Made by a program: the position numbers and the translations under genes
In this document: positions 25,373-34,687 of the stretch, in pieces
Numbering within the stretch: position 1 is the first letter of the stretch
Layout: each line of letters begins with the position of its first letter
The notes under the pieces: generated by a model
Seen by the model: only the letters and a program-made list of their open reading frames with translations
What the model was told of the DNA's origin: nothing
Databases searched by the model: none
Assembly (NCBI GenBank): GCA_900320585.1
Contig: ONSV01000005.1
Location: 1 to 63,282, forward strand
Direction of reading: 5' to 3'
Source: an uncultured Prevotellaceae bacterium
Lineage (GTDB): Bacteria > Bacteroidota > Bacteroidia > Bacteroidales > Bacteroidaceae
DNA: 63,282 nt

Positions 25373-26839
25373 ATGCAACAACAAGGCAGTAAATCTTATC
25401 TCTTTTCCATCGTATTGGTAGCCGTCCTTGGCGGACTGCTCTTCGGATACGATACCGCCGTCATCTCGGGTGCCGAGAAAGGTCTCCAGGCATTCTTCAT
25501 GGAAGCCAAGGACTTTGCCTACACCGACGGGTGGCATGGATTCACCTCAGCCTCAGCCCTTATCGGCTGTATTATCGGCTCGGCCATCTCCGGTCTGCTG
25601 GCCACCAATCTTGGCCGCAAGAAGTCGCTCATCATCGCTGGTTTGCTCTTCTTCATCTCGGCCCTCGGCTCCATGAATCCAGAATTCCTTTTCTTCGAAT
25701 ACGGCAAGCCCACCTACTCGCTGCTCATCATGTTCAACATCTACCGTGTGATTGGTGGTGTGGGCGTAGGATTGGCGTCGGCCATCTGCCCGATGTACAT
25801 CGGCGAGGTAGCCCCCTCCAACATCCGTGGCATGCTCGTGAGTTGGAACCAATTCGCCATCATTTTCGGTCAGCTTGTGGTCTACTTCGTCAATTTCTTC
25901 ATTCTTGGCGACCACATCCAGCCTTTGGTGGAGGAGATGGGTAAAGGTTTGGCTGCCATCAACCCCGCTGCCCAGTGGACAGTAACCACAGGTTGGCGCT
26001 ACATGTTTGGTTCCGAGGCCGTTCCGGCAGGTCTCTTCGCCTTGCTCATCTGCTTCGTACCCGAGACTCCACGCTATCTGGTGAGCGTGGGCCAAGACCA
26101 GAAAGCCCTTGGTATCCTCTCGAAGATCAATGGTTCGTCTAAGGCCGACCAGATTCTCAAGGAGATCAAGGAGACCATGACCGTGAAGACGGAGAAGCTG
26201 ATGACCTATGGTGCCCTGTGCATCTTCGTGGGAATCATGCTCAGCGTGTTCCAGCAGGCAGTGGGTATCAATGCCGTTCTTTACTACGCTCCCCGTATCT
26301 TCGGCGACATGGGCATGGAGAATCCGATGGTAGTGACTGTATTCATGGGTATCATCAACATCCTCTTCACTCTTGTGGCCATCTTCACTGTGGAGAAGTG
26401 GGGCCGCAAGCCCTTGCTCATCTACGGCAGCATCGGCATGGCCATTGGCGCGTTCGGCGTGGCTGTCACTTTCGGTCACGAAGGCATGGAGCTGGTCACC
26501 GCCATCAGCATCATGGTCTACAGTGCCTCGTTCATGTTCTCGTGGGGTCCCATCTGCTGGGTGCTCATCTCCGAGATCTTCCCCAACACCATCCGTGGAG
26601 CCGCCGTGGCCATCGCCGTGGCTTTCCAATGGATTTTCAACTTCATCGTATCCTCCACGTTCGTGCCGATGTTCAACATGCATCTCACTCCCGACGATGA
26701 CTTCGGCCACTGGTTCACCTATGGCCTCTATGGCATCATCTGCTTGCTGGCAGCCTTCTTCGTGTGGCGCCTGGTGCCCGAGACCAAGGGCAAGACGCTC
26801 GAGGACATGACCAAGCTCTGGAAGAAAAAACAAGTTTAG
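25373..26839 (+). CDS. MFS sugar/proton symporter (XylE-like)
   Basis: 488 residues with 12 predicted membrane helices. Sugar-porter signatures are present: LFGYDTAVISG in helix 1, the GRK loop (NLGRKKS), RVIGGVGVGLAS, PETPRYLV at the central loop, QQAVGINAVLYYAP in helix 7, and VPETKGKTLEDM at the C-terminus. This places it in the xylose/glucose:H+ symporter family; the exact sugar is not clear. The start MQQQGSK was chosen because the longer reading frame upstream is untranslated leader by promoter position. Stands alone, with a strong terminator after it. Confidence 0.95.
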   Translation: MQQQGSKSYLFSIVLVAVLGGLLFGYDTAVISGAEKGLQAFFMEAKDFAYTDGWHGFTSASALIGCIIGSAISGLLATNLGRKKSLIIAGLLFFISALGSMNPEFLFFEYGKPTYSLLIMFNIYRVIGGVGVGLASAICPMYIGEVAPSNIRGMLVSWNQFAIIFGQLVVYFVNFFILGDHIQPLVEEMGKGLAAINPAAQWTVTTGWRYMFGSEAVPAGLFALLICFVPETPRYLVSVGQDQKALGILSKINGSSKADQILKEIKETMTVKTEKLMTYGALCIFVGIMLSVFQQAVGINAVLYYAPRIFGDMGMENPMVVTVFMGIINILFTLVAIFTVEKWGRKPLLIYGSIGMAIGAFGVAVTFGHEGMELVTAISIMVYSASFMFSWGPICWVLISEIFPNTIRGAAVAIAVAFQWIFNFIVSSTFVPMFNMHLTPDDDFGHWFTYGLYGIICLLAAFFVWRLVPETKGKTLEDMTKLWKKKQV

Positions 26840-26848
26840 TACCACATA

Positions 26849-26882
26849 GTTTGAGGGCGAGCCGAAAGGTTCGCCCTCAAAC
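26849..26882 (+). terminator. Terminator after the sugar transporter
   Basis: About 15-bp stem (26849-26863 and 26868-26882; one G-T pair) closed by a GAAA tetraloop, followed by TTTCC. Confidence 0.8.
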
Positions 26883-27025
26883 TTTCCATATTTTCCATGT
26901 GGACATCAAGAGCATGGCCTAAGACCAAGATTTTGCGATTACCTGCCTTTTTGATGAAAAAACGCGCGAAAAGGAATAAAAAAATCAAAGCGTGGACAAT
27001 GAGTGCCCCTTCTTCGATTTTTTTT

Positions 27026-27211
27026 CGTAACTTTGCGCTTTCAGCGCGAAGTTACTCCGTCTCAGGAAAAGAAAAGAATGAATTCTGCTCGTTTTCCACT
27101 CGACTTTTCGTAACTTTGCCGCTATGCGGCGAAGTCACTCCGTCTCGGGATAAAAAATGAACTTGTTCATTTTGTTCTCCACTCGACTTTTCGTAACTTT
27201 GCGCTTTCAAA
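27026..27211 (+). repeat. Tandem 83-bp double-hairpin promoter repeat upstream of metF
   Basis: Two full units start at 27026 and 27109 and a partial third at 27192, each opening CGTAACTTTGC; the TAACTTTG cores are exactly 83 nt apart (27028, 27111, 27194). Each full unit has hairpin 1 (TAACTTTGC stem with GCGAAGT-AC, then CTCCGTCTC) and an A/T-rich part that in unit 2 forms hairpin 2 (AAAATGAA/TTCATTTT). The -33 TTTG falls in hairpin 2's right arm and the next unit's TAACTTTG is the -7 box. The gap 26883-27025 before it shows no gene. Confidence 0.8.
27171..27201 (+). promoter_or_regulatory. metF promoter formed at the repeat junction
   Basis: TTTG (27171-27174), exact 19-nt spacer, TAACTTTG (27194-27201), 23 nt before the metF ATG. 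The equivalent position between units 1 and 2 lacks the TTTG, so only the last junction looks fully functional. Confidence 0.7.
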
Positions 27212-27224
27212 CTGACTATTGCCA

Positions 27225-28184
27225 ATGAACATTGCAAACATACTCACCAGCAACGACGGCGAGACCCGTTTCTCGTTCGAGGTGCTGCCCCCACTGAAGG
27301 GCAACGGCACCGAGAGCCTTTTCCGCACGATAGAGCAACTATGCGAATTCGGTCCGGCCTACATCAACATCACCACGCATCACAGCGAGTATGTGTACAA
27401 GGAGTTGCCCAATGGCCTGCTTGAGCGCAGCCGCATACGCCGCCGGCCGGGTACGATAGCCATTGCCGCCGCCATCCAGCAGCGCTTTCAGCTTCCCGTC
27501 ATCCCCCATGTGATCTGCAGTGGCACCACGATAGAGAACATCGAGTATGAGTTGCTCGACCTGCAATTCCTCGGCATCAGCAACCTGCTGTTGCTCAGGG
27601 GCGACAAGGCCAAAGACGACAAGATGTTCGTGCCCACCCCTGGCGGCCATGCCCATACCACCGACCTGATTGGCCAGGTGACCCGTTTCAACGAGGGATA
27701 CTTTTCCGACGGGAGTGTCATCAAGCATCCAGGCACCCCCTTCTCGTTCGGAGTGGCCTGCTATCCCGAAAAGCACGAGGAGGCCCCCAACATGGAGCAA
27801 GACATGGCCCATCTGAAGACCAAGCAAGACATGGGTGCGCAATATGCCGTGACCCAGATGTTCTTCGACAACCAGAAATACTACGACTTCGTGGCCCGTG
27901 CCCGCGAGATGGGCATCACCATCCCCATCATCCCAGGCATCAAGCCCGTGACGAAGATGTCGCAGGTCACGATGGTTCCCAAGACCTTCCACTGCGACAT
28001 TCCCGATGACCTGGCCCAGGAGATGCTTCGTTGCAAGACCGACGACGACGTGCGCCAGGTGGGTATCGAGTGGACCACGGCCCAGTGCCATGACCTGTAT
28101 GACCATGGTGTGGGCAACATCCACTTCTACACGATATCGGCCGTGGAGTCGGTGCGTGAGATCATGAAACGTATCAACCATTAG
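27225..28184 (+). CDS. metF: Methylenetetrahydrofolate reductase
   Basis: 319 residues; FSFEVLPPLKGNG, AYINITTHHSEY, HVICSGTTIENIEYEL and LLLRGD match the FAD-binding barrel of MetF. It reduces 5,10-methylene-THF to 5-methyl-THF for methionine synthesis. I chose ATG 27225 over a TTG two codons upstream. It is expressed from the 83-bp repeat promoter and followed after 8 nt by the DNA polymerase III delta' gene. Confidence 0.96.
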   Translation: MNIANILTSNDGETRFSFEVLPPLKGNGTESLFRTIEQLCEFGPAYINITTHHSEYVYKELPNGLLERSRIRRRPGTIAIAAAIQQRFQLPVIPHVICSGTTIENIEYELLDLQFLGISNLLLLRGDKAKDDKMFVPTPGGHAHTTDLIGQVTRFNEGYFSDGSVIKHPGTPFSFGVACYPEKHEEAPNMEQDMAHLKTKQDMGAQYAVTQMFFDNQKYYDFVARAREMGITIPIIPGIKPVTKMSQVTMVPKTFHCDIPDDLAQEMLRCKTDDDVRQVGIEWTTAQCHDLYDHGVGNIHFYTISAVESVREIMKRINH

Positions 28185-28192
28185 ACACAGAT

Positions 28193-29338
28193 ATGCGATT
28201 CGACGAGGTAATCGGACACGACGACGCCAAGGAGCGCCTGAAGGCGATGGTGGCAGAAGGCCACCTTCCCCACGCCCTGCTCTTCTGCGGCCCCAAGGGT
28301 TGCGGCAAGATGGCGCTGGCCATGGCCTTTGCCTCATACCTGCTCTGCCAGAGCCACACTGCCGACGACGACAGCTGTGGCAAATGCCTGCAGTGCGCCA
28401 TGCTCCGCAAATGGGCACATCCCGACCTGCATTTCACCTACCCCACCATCAAGCCACCGAACAGTCCATCCGACTACAAGCCCGTGAGCGATGACTTTGC
28501 CCGTGAGTGGCACGAACTGTTGGCCGACGGTCCCTACTTCACCCTTGAGCAATGGCTTGAGCGCATAGGCACCCAGAACCAGCAAGCTATCATCACGGTG
28601 AAGGAGAGCGACGAGATCTCGCACAAGCTCAACATCAAGTCGAGCCAGGGTGGCTACAAGATCTCGCTCATCTGGCTACCAGAGCGCATGAATGCCGACT
28701 CGGCCAACAAATTGCTCAAGCTGATAGAGGAGCCCCCTTCGCACACGGTGTTCCTCCTGGTGAGCGAGGCTCCCGACATGCTGCTCGAGACCATCCGCAG
28801 CCGCACCCAGCGTTTCGAGCTACGCCGCATCGACAGCGCCTCAATCGAGCAGGCCCTCGTGAGCCGCCGGGGCATCGACGCCGAGGCTGCCCACCGCATT
28901 GCCCGCATCTCTGACGGCAGCTGGATGCAGGCCCTCGACGCCCTTGACGCCGAGAGCGAGAACCACCAGTTTCTCGCCGACTTCATCCAGATGAACCGCA
29001 TGTCGTTCACTCGCAACGTGAGAGGCATGGCCGACTGGGCACTCATGGTGAGCGGTTACGGCCGTGAGAAGCAGAAGCGCATGCTCGCCTACTTCCTGCG
29101 TATGCTTCGCGAGAGTTTCGTCTACAACTTCCACCTGCCCGACCTGACCTATATGACGATGGAGGAAGAGCAGTTTGTGAAGCGCTATGCCCGGTTTGTG
29201 AACGAGACCAACATCATCGACCTCTCCGAGCTGATGACCACCGCCCAATATGACATCGGGCGCAACGCCAATCCAAAGATCGTATTTTTCGACGTAGCCC
29301 TTCAAGTGACGGTGCTACTGAAGCGAACCCCACAATAA
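28193..29338 (+). CDS. holB: DNA polymerase III delta' subunit (HolB-like)
   Basis: 381 residues with a clamp-loader AAA+ domain: P-loop FCGPKGCGKMALA, zinc-module cysteines in CGKCLQCAML, and PERMNADSANKLLKLIEEPP followed by SRTQRFELRRI. The subunit is part of the clamp loader that places the sliding clamp on DNA. The C-terminal ~130 residues are the helical collar domain. It lies between metF and the YaaT-like gene with short gaps. Confidence 0.93.
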   Translation: MRFDEVIGHDDAKERLKAMVAEGHLPHALLFCGPKGCGKMALAMAFASYLLCQSHTADDDSCGKCLQCAMLRKWAHPDLHFTYPTIKPPNSPSDYKPVSDDFAREWHELLADGPYFTLEQWLERIGTQNQQAIITVKESDEISHKLNIKSSQGGYKISLIWLPERMNADSANKLLKLIEEPPSHTVFLLVSEAPDMLLETIRSRTQRFELRRIDSASIEQALVSRRGIDAEAAHRIARISDGSWMQALDALDAESENHQFLADFIQMNRMSFTRNVRGMADWALMVSGYGREKQKRMLAYFLRMLRESFVYNFHLPDLTYMTMEEEQFVKRYARFVNETNIIDLSELMTTAQYDIGRNANPKIVFFDVALQVTVLLKRTPQ

Positions 29339-29375
29339 CCAGCCGCTCCCAAGCGGTTCATAAAACAGCAACAAG

Positions 29376-30746
29376 ATGGATTACAAGAATATGAAGTTCA
29401 TGCTCAGCACCGGCTGCGACCGTGGCCTCTGCCGCCGCGCCGTAGGCCGTCAGGACAAGCAGCTCAACACCTACGACTGGCTTGCCGACGTGCCGGGCAA
29501 CACCGAGGGCACCGACCTTGTGGAAGTGCAATTCAAGAACACCCGCAAAGGTTACTACCACAACGTGAACAACCTGGACCTCCACAAGGGCGACATCGTG
29601 GCCGTGGAGGCCAACCCTGGCCACGACATCGGTGTGGTGACCCTCACTGGCGAGTTGGTGAAACTGCAAGTGAAGAAGGCCAACCTGAAGTCGGCCGAGG
29701 AGATCAGGCGCATCTACCGCCTGGCCAAGCCCGTGGACATGGAGAAATACGAGGAGGCCAAGAGCCGCGAGCACTCTACAATGATACAGAGCCGCCAGAT
29801 AGCCAAGGACCTGAACCTCGACATGAAGATTGGCGACGTGGAATACCAGGGCGATGGCAACAAAGCCATCTTCTACTACATTGCCGACGAGCGTGTGGAC
29901 TTCCGCCAACTCATCAAGGTATTGGCCGAGACATTCCACGTGCGCATCGAGATGAAGCAGATTGGAGCCCGCCAGGAGGCAGGCCGCATCGGTGGCACCG
30001 GTCCTTGCGGGCGTGAGCTGTGCTGTGCCACATGGATGAAGAACTTCATCAGCGTGAGCACCAATGCCGCCCGTTTCCAGGACATCTCGCTGAATCCGCA
30101 GAAACTGGCCGGGATGTGCGCCAAGCTGAAATGCTGCCTCAACTACGAGGTTGACAACTATATTGAGTCGAGCCGCCGCTTGCCCGGCAAGGACATCATC
30201 CTACAGACCCAGGATGCCGACTACTATCTCTTCAAAACCGACATCCTCGCTGGCCTGCTCACCTACTCCACCGACAAGCGCACCGCCGCCAACCTGGAGA
30301 CCATCACCGCCGAGCGCGCCAAGGAGATTATCGAGCTCAACAAGCAAGGCGAGAAGCCGCTGATGCTTCAGGAAGACGGCCAGCAGGCCGACGACCACCC
30401 CATCGACCTGCTCGAGGGCGAGAGCATCACCCGTTTCGACAAGGCGAAAAAGAAGCGCAAGCGCAAGTCGAAGGAGAACAAGGAGAACAAGGAGAACGCT
30501 CCATCCAAGGACGTCAAGCCCACGAACGAGGAAGCCGCACCCCAGCCGAGCGGCGATGCCCCTGCCACACGCTCTGAGCCGAAGAACAAAGGCAACAAAG
30601 GCGACCGCAACGCCAACAAGGCCGAGCGCAAGAACGACCGCCAGCCTCATGGCGAGCGTCCACAGCAGCGCGACCGCAAGAACCGTCAAGGCAAGGGCCG
30701 GCGACAAGGTGCCGCCCCCAAAGACTCCCAACCCGAACAAGCATAG
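29376..30746 (+). CDS. PSP1/YaaT (RicT)-family protein with a long basic tail
   Basis: 456 residues. The PSP1 domain is seen through NTEGTDLVEVQFKNTRKGYY, then the cysteine-rich core GGTGPCGRELCC and KLAGMCAKLKCCLNYE. In Bacillus the relative (RicT) works with RicA and RicF and affects RNA processing; here the role is unknown. The C-terminal ~110 residues are Lys/Glu/Arg/Pro-rich and low complexity, probably nucleic-acid-binding or disordered. It precedes gldH by 1 nt, a neighbour arrangement common in Bacteroidetes. Confidence 0.9.
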   Translation: MDYKNMKFMLSTGCDRGLCRRAVGRQDKQLNTYDWLADVPGNTEGTDLVEVQFKNTRKGYYHNVNNLDLHKGDIVAVEANPGHDIGVVTLTGELVKLQVKKANLKSAEEIRRIYRLAKPVDMEKYEEAKSREHSTMIQSRQIAKDLNLDMKIGDVEYQGDGNKAIFYYIADERVDFRQLIKVLAETFHVRIEMKQIGARQEAGRIGGTGPCGRELCCATWMKNFISVSTNAARFQDISLNPQKLAGMCAKLKCCLNYEVDNYIESSRRLPGKDIILQTQDADYYLFKTDILAGLLTYSTDKRTAANLETITAERAKEIIELNKQGEKPLMLQEDGQQADDHPIDLLEGESITRFDKAKKKRKRKSKENKENKENAPSKDVKPTNEEAAPQPSGDAPATRSEPKNKGNKGDRNANKAERKNDRQPHGERPQQRDRKNRQGKGRRQGAAPKDSQPEQA

Positions 30747-30747
30747 C

Positions 30748-31242
30748 ATGCCATCGCTCCATCACAGAAACATACTGAAAGTTGCCGTTGCCCTTCTGGC
30801 GACGGCAACTTTCGCAGCATGCTTCGACCATACCATGTTTTTCAACTATCATGCCATCGCTCCCGAAGGATGGGACAAGTCTGACTTCCAGGAATACAAT
30901 GTGGACCCCATCGAGACCGATGGCTACTATGTGGAGGAGATAGGCCTCCGCACCAGCAGCGCCTATCCCTTCAGGCGCATCCACCTCGTGGTGCGTCAAG
31001 ACATCATCTCGACCACCGACGCCCACCCCAGCCGTTTCCGTCGCGACACCGTTCGTGTCGACATCTACGACTCATGGGGCAAGTCGAAAGGCAGAGGCGT
31101 GGACCTCAGGCAGCACGTCATCCCTCTGAAGACCCTAAAGCTAAAGGCCGGCGATTCGCTGTCGGTACGCATCAGCCACGATATGACGGCGTTCACGCTC
31201 CATGGCGTGAGCGACGTAGGACTGAAGGTGACCCGCCAATAG
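30748..31242 (+). CDS. gldH: Gliding motility/type IX lipoprotein GldH
   Basis: 164 residues; start MPSLHHRN gives a signal peptide with lipobox FAAC (Cys25). The mature sequence (FDHTMFFNYHAIAPEGWDK, DIYDSWGKSKG, ISHDMTAFTLHGVSDVGL) matches GldH. GldH belongs to the gliding/type IX apparatus in Bacteroidetes; in non-gliding relatives it may serve secretion or polymer uptake. It begins one base after the YaaT-like stop. Confidence 0.9.
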   Translation: MPSLHHRNILKVAVALLATATFAACFDHTMFFNYHAIAPEGWDKSDFQEYNVDPIETDGYYVEEIGLRTSSAYPFRRIHLVVRQDIISTTDAHPSRFRRDTVRVDIYDSWGKSKGRGVDLRQHVIPLKTLKLKAGDSLSVRISHDMTAFTLHGVSDVGLKVTRQ

Positions 31243-31269
31243 CATCCGCCTCAAAGGACCGGATCGGAA

Positions 31270-32739
31270 TCAAGTCCGGATAAGGTTTCGGCTGGCGTCG
31301 ATCCGAAGGAAAATAAACAAGAGGATGGTGAATCCCCATAGCGAACTGCCGCCATAGCTGAAGAACGGCAAAGGGATTCCAATCACAGGCGTCAGTCCCA
31401 GCACCATCCCCACATTGATGAACACATGGAATAGGAAGATGCTGAGCACGCAATAGCCATAGACCCTGCCGAACTTGAATGGCTGCCGTTCGGCCAGCTT
31501 GATGAGCCTCAATATGAGTGCCAGGAACAACAACAGCACTCCTGCCGACCCCAGGAATCCCTCTTCCTCACCTACCGTACAGAATATGAAGTCGGTGTCT
31601 TGCTCGGGCACGAACTTCAGCTTCGTCTGCGTGCCATTGAGGAAGCCTTTTCCGCCCAGTCCGCCCGAACCTATGGCAATCTCGCTTTGATGCACGTTGT
31701 ATCCCGCTCCTGCCAGGTCGTCCTCGAGTCCGAGCAGCACATTGATACGTGTGCGCTGGTGCTCGCCGAGCACCTCGTTGAGCACGATGCTTGCCGAATA
31801 GAAGAAGAAGATGGAGCCCAACGTGAAGAGCGCCACATAGAGGTAGTTGCTCACCCTCGTGCTGAGCGCCTGGTAGAGGTAATAACCGATGAGGGCGGCA
31901 CACACGAGCAGCTGCACCCACACGATATCGAACGGGATGACATACTCGGAGAAGAGCAGGAACACGATGGTGACCCCCAGCACAAATCCCAGGATATTGA
32001 GCGCCTTGGCCTTGTCGGCACAATAGATGCGCACCAGGGCGGCAGAGAACAGCTGGATGAGGAGAAGCACGACAAACTTGCCCTCAGAGGTGGGCGTGTC
32101 CCACAGCATCTCCTGCTCATAGCGTATGCCCACGACAAAATACACCACCATAGCCACCCCGGTGAAGAGGATGCTCCCCGGCATGCCCTCCCTGTAGAAC
32201 ATGAGGAAGAAAGCCAGGTAGACCAGTGCCGAGCCCGTCTCCTTCTGCATGATGATGAGCCCCATGGGCAAGAGCACGATGGCACACGAGAGCGCGAAAT
32301 CGCCCATACGATGGATATTGAACCCATAAGTGCTCATGAACTTGCTGATGGCAAGGGCAGTGGCGAATTTGGCAAACTCGGCCGGCTGTATTCGGAGCGG
32401 TCCCATGACGAGCCACGACCTGGAGCCCTTGATCTCATGGGGATTGAAGATGGTGACGAACAGGAGCAGGAGCAGCGCGGCATAGAGCACATAGGCGAAG
32501 GTGTCGTAATAGCGGTCGTCGAGCATGAGGAGCACGAATCCCAGGCAGATGGACGTGCCTATCCACACCACCTGCATGCCCGACCGGGTAGACAGGCTGA
32601 GGATGTCGGGGTCGTTGAACGAATAGCTCGCCCCGCAGACACTCATCCATCCGAAGACGAGGAGTGCCACATAGATGGCGATGGTCCACCAATCGAGCGA
32701 CCTGAGCACACTGGGTTGTCTATCTGTCCTTTGTTCCAT
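31270..32739 (-). CDS. rodA: Rod shape-determining protein RodA (SEDS glycosyltransferase)
   Basis: 489 residues, about ten membrane helices, SEDS-family motifs: KGSRSWLVMGPLRIQPAEFAK (read in parts), EKETGSALVYLAFFLMFYREGM, QDTDFIFCTVGEEEGFLG, GIPLPFFSYGGSS. It polymerises peptidoglycan strands with PBP2 in the elongasome. It is last in the minus-strand mre operon and overlaps mrdA by 20 nt. Confidence 0.97.
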   Translation of the reverse strand: MEQRTDRQPSVLRSLDWWTIAIYVALLVFGWMSVCGASYSFNDPDILSLSTRSGMQVVWIGTSICLGFVLLMLDDRYYDTFAYVLYAALLLLLFVTIFNPHEIKGSRSWLVMGPLRIQPAEFAKFATALAISKFMSTYGFNIHRMGDFALSCAIVLLPMGLIIMQKETGSALVYLAFFLMFYREGMPGSILFTGVAMVVYFVVGIRYEQEMLWDTPTSEGKFVVLLLIQLFSAALVRIYCADKAKALNILGFVLGVTIVFLLFSEYVIPFDIVWVQLLVCAALIGYYLYQALSTRVSNYLYVALFTLGSIFFFYSASIVLNEVLGEHQRTRINVLLGLEDDLAGAGYNVHQSEIAIGSGGLGGKGFLNGTQTKLKFVPEQDTDFIFCTVGEEEGFLGSAGVLLLFLALILRLIKLAERQPFKFGRVYGYCVLSIFLFHVFINVGMVLGLTPVIGIPLPFFSYGGSSLWGFTILLFIFLRIDASRNLIRT

Positions 32740-34561
32740 ACTTGAGATGCTGACTCTGAATCTGGGCTGCCTGACGCTTGGAACTCTCCGAGAGCTCGCC
32801 CTTGATATACTGCTCCATGATGAGCGCTCCTATGGGAACGCCGAAAGTGGCACCGAAGCCACCATTCTCCACATACACGCTGACGGCGATCTTGGGCTCG
32901 TCCATAGGTGCGAATCCCATGAACACCGAGTGGTCGCGCCCACGGTTCTGGGCCGTACCCGTCTTTCCGCACACCTGGTAGTCGCTGCGGTTGGCCCTTC
33001 GGCATGTGCCTCCGGTGACCGCCCTCCGCATGCCCCTTACCACAAGGTCGTAGGCCAGGCGGTTGGCCTTGGTGTATTTCTTCTTGGTATAGAGGGTGTC
33101 GATGGGCTGTCCCTCGATCTCCTTCACCACATGAGGCGTGATATAGTACCCACGGTTGGCGATGGTGGCCCCCAGGTTGGCTATCTGCAGTGGTGTGAGC
33201 GTCACCTCGCCCTGTCCGATGGATATGGAGATGACCCCCAGCGCATTCCAGTTGTGCTTGAAAGCCTTGTCGTAGAACGTGGCATTGGGAATCATTCCCC
33301 GCTTCTCGCCCGGCAAGTCGATGCCGAGCTTGTATCCGAATCCCATACTCACCATATAGTCGCGCCATTTGTCCATGGCATTCTGCAACGTGCCGTATTT
33401 CTGCTGGTTGGTAAGCATATAGTAGAGTCCCCAGCAGAAGAATCCGTTGCACGACGTGCCGATGGCGGGAATAAGGTTGAGCGGTGAAGGGTGACCATGA
33501 CAGCCCACCCTCATACCACGGGTGACGAATCCCCTATAGCAAGGATACTTGGTGGTGGAGTCGATGATTTCCTCGGTGAGGAACGTGAGTGCCTGACTGG
33601 TCTTGAACGTCGAGCCTGGAGGATATTGTCCCATGATGGCCCTGTTGAGCAAGGGCTTCAGCGGGTCTTTCGACAGTGCGATATGGTTTTTGCCACGCTG
33701 ACGGCCAATCATCATCCTCGGGTCGTAGGAGGGCGACGACACCAAGCACAGCACCTCGCCCGTGGGAGGCTCGATGGCCACGATGGCGCCCAGTTTGCCC
33801 TCGAGCAACTGCTCACCCAGCTTCTGGAGTTCGATGTCGACGCCCAGGGTGAGCGCCTTTCCCGGAACGGGTTTGGTGTCGAACTCTCCGTTGCGGTAGC
33901 TGCCCTGTATGCGTCCGCGGGCGTCGCGCAGGAGCACCTGCACACCCTTCGTGCCGCGAAGTTCCTTCTCGTAGAACCGCTCCACGCCGATTTTCCCGAT
34001 ATAGTCGCCCGGCTGGTAGTAGTCATCCTCCTTGATGTCATCGGGCGACACCTCTGCCACATCGCCCAGGAGCAATGCGCCATTGGGATACTCATATTGC
34101 CTGATGCTTCGCCGCTGGATATAGAATCCCGGGAACTTATAGGCCTTCTCCTGGAAGACGCTGAACTCCTGGTCGGAGAGTTGGGTCATGAAGAGTTGCT
34201 GTGTGAAGCTGGAGTATCCCGGCGTGTTCTGTATCTCCTTCATTCGCTTGATGAAGAAGTCTTTTGTGATGTTGAGCGCGCTGCAGAACTCCGTGGTGTC
34301 GAGCCTCGACTTCTGCTCGCTCACTATCACCATGATGTCGTAGGAAGGCTGATTGTATACCAGCAGTTTGCCGTTACGGTCGGAGATGATTCCCCTTGAG
34401 GGGAACTCCACTTTCTTGAGGAATGCGTTGCTGTCGGCGTTTTTCTTGTAGTCGTCGCTCATGATCTGCAAAGTGAACAGACGCACGATATATATGGCCA
34501 CAATAGCAATGGCCACTCCAGCAATCACATATTGTCGTTTGTCGAGTTCGTAATCCTTCAT
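32720..34561 (-). CDS. mrdA: Penicillin-binding protein 2
   Basis: 613 residues with an N-terminal membrane helix (about 12-30), a dimerisation domain, and a transpeptidase domain with PPGSTFKTSQ (SxxK), SCNGFF (SxN) and VCGKTGTAQN (KTG). It cross-links peptidoglycan made by RodA. About 125 nt separate it from mreD, holding a weak imperfect hairpin near 34648-34682. Confidence 0.97.
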   Translation of the reverse strand: MKDYELDKRQYVIAGVAIAIVAIYIVRLFTLQIMSDDYKKNADSNAFLKKVEFPSRGIISDRNGKLLVYNQPSYDIMVIVSEQKSRLDTTEFCSALNITKDFFIKRMKEIQNTPGYSSFTQQLFMTQLSDQEFSVFQEKAYKFPGFYIQRRSIRQYEYPNGALLLGDVAEVSPDDIKEDDYYQPGDYIGKIGVERFYEKELRGTKGVQVLLRDARGRIQGSYRNGEFDTKPVPGKALTLGVDIELQKLGEQLLEGKLGAIVAIEPPTGEVLCLVSSPSYDPRMMIGRQRGKNHIALSKDPLKPLLNRAIMGQYPPGSTFKTSQALTFLTEEIIDSTTKYPCYRGFVTRGMRVGCHGHPSPLNLIPAIGTSCNGFFCWGLYYMLTNQQKYGTLQNAMDKWRDYMVSMGFGYKLGIDLPGEKRGMIPNATFYDKAFKHNWNALGVISISIGQGEVTLTPLQIANLGATIANRGYYITPHVVKEIEGQPIDTLYTKKKYTKANRLAYDLVVRGMRRAVTGGTCRRANRSDYQVCGKTGTAQNRGRDHSVFMGFAPMDEPKIAVSVYVENGGFGATFGVPIGALIMEQYIKGELSESSKRQAAQIQSQHLKYGTKDR

Positions 34562-34687
34562 GAGCAGAAAAACACAAATCCTATCAATCGTTCAATCAAT
34601 CAACACCTCCCGGGCCTCTCCCGAGGCAAGGAGAAATAACAAGCAGGGCCAACCCTTCCCTCTATTATTGAAGAAGGTTGGCAAGAA

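Noticed and set aside
25553-26845. 430-codon antisense frame over the sugar transporter
   Set aside because: Low-complexity His/Asp/Glu composition typical of the complement of membrane-protein codons; the sense strand has an intact MFS transporter.
26897-27160. 87-codon frame upstream of metF
   Set aside because: It lies in the 83-bp repeat and preceding AT-rich DNA; no start context or family; likely chance.
27026-27211. CRISPR array
   Set aside because: Units are 83 nt with no short conserved repeat and variable spacer pattern, only two to three units, and no cas genes; the regular promoter content argues for a different element.
31600-32745. 381-codon plus-strand frame opposite rodA
   Set aside because: Glu/His/Asp-rich composition and no known fold; RodA is clear on the other strand.
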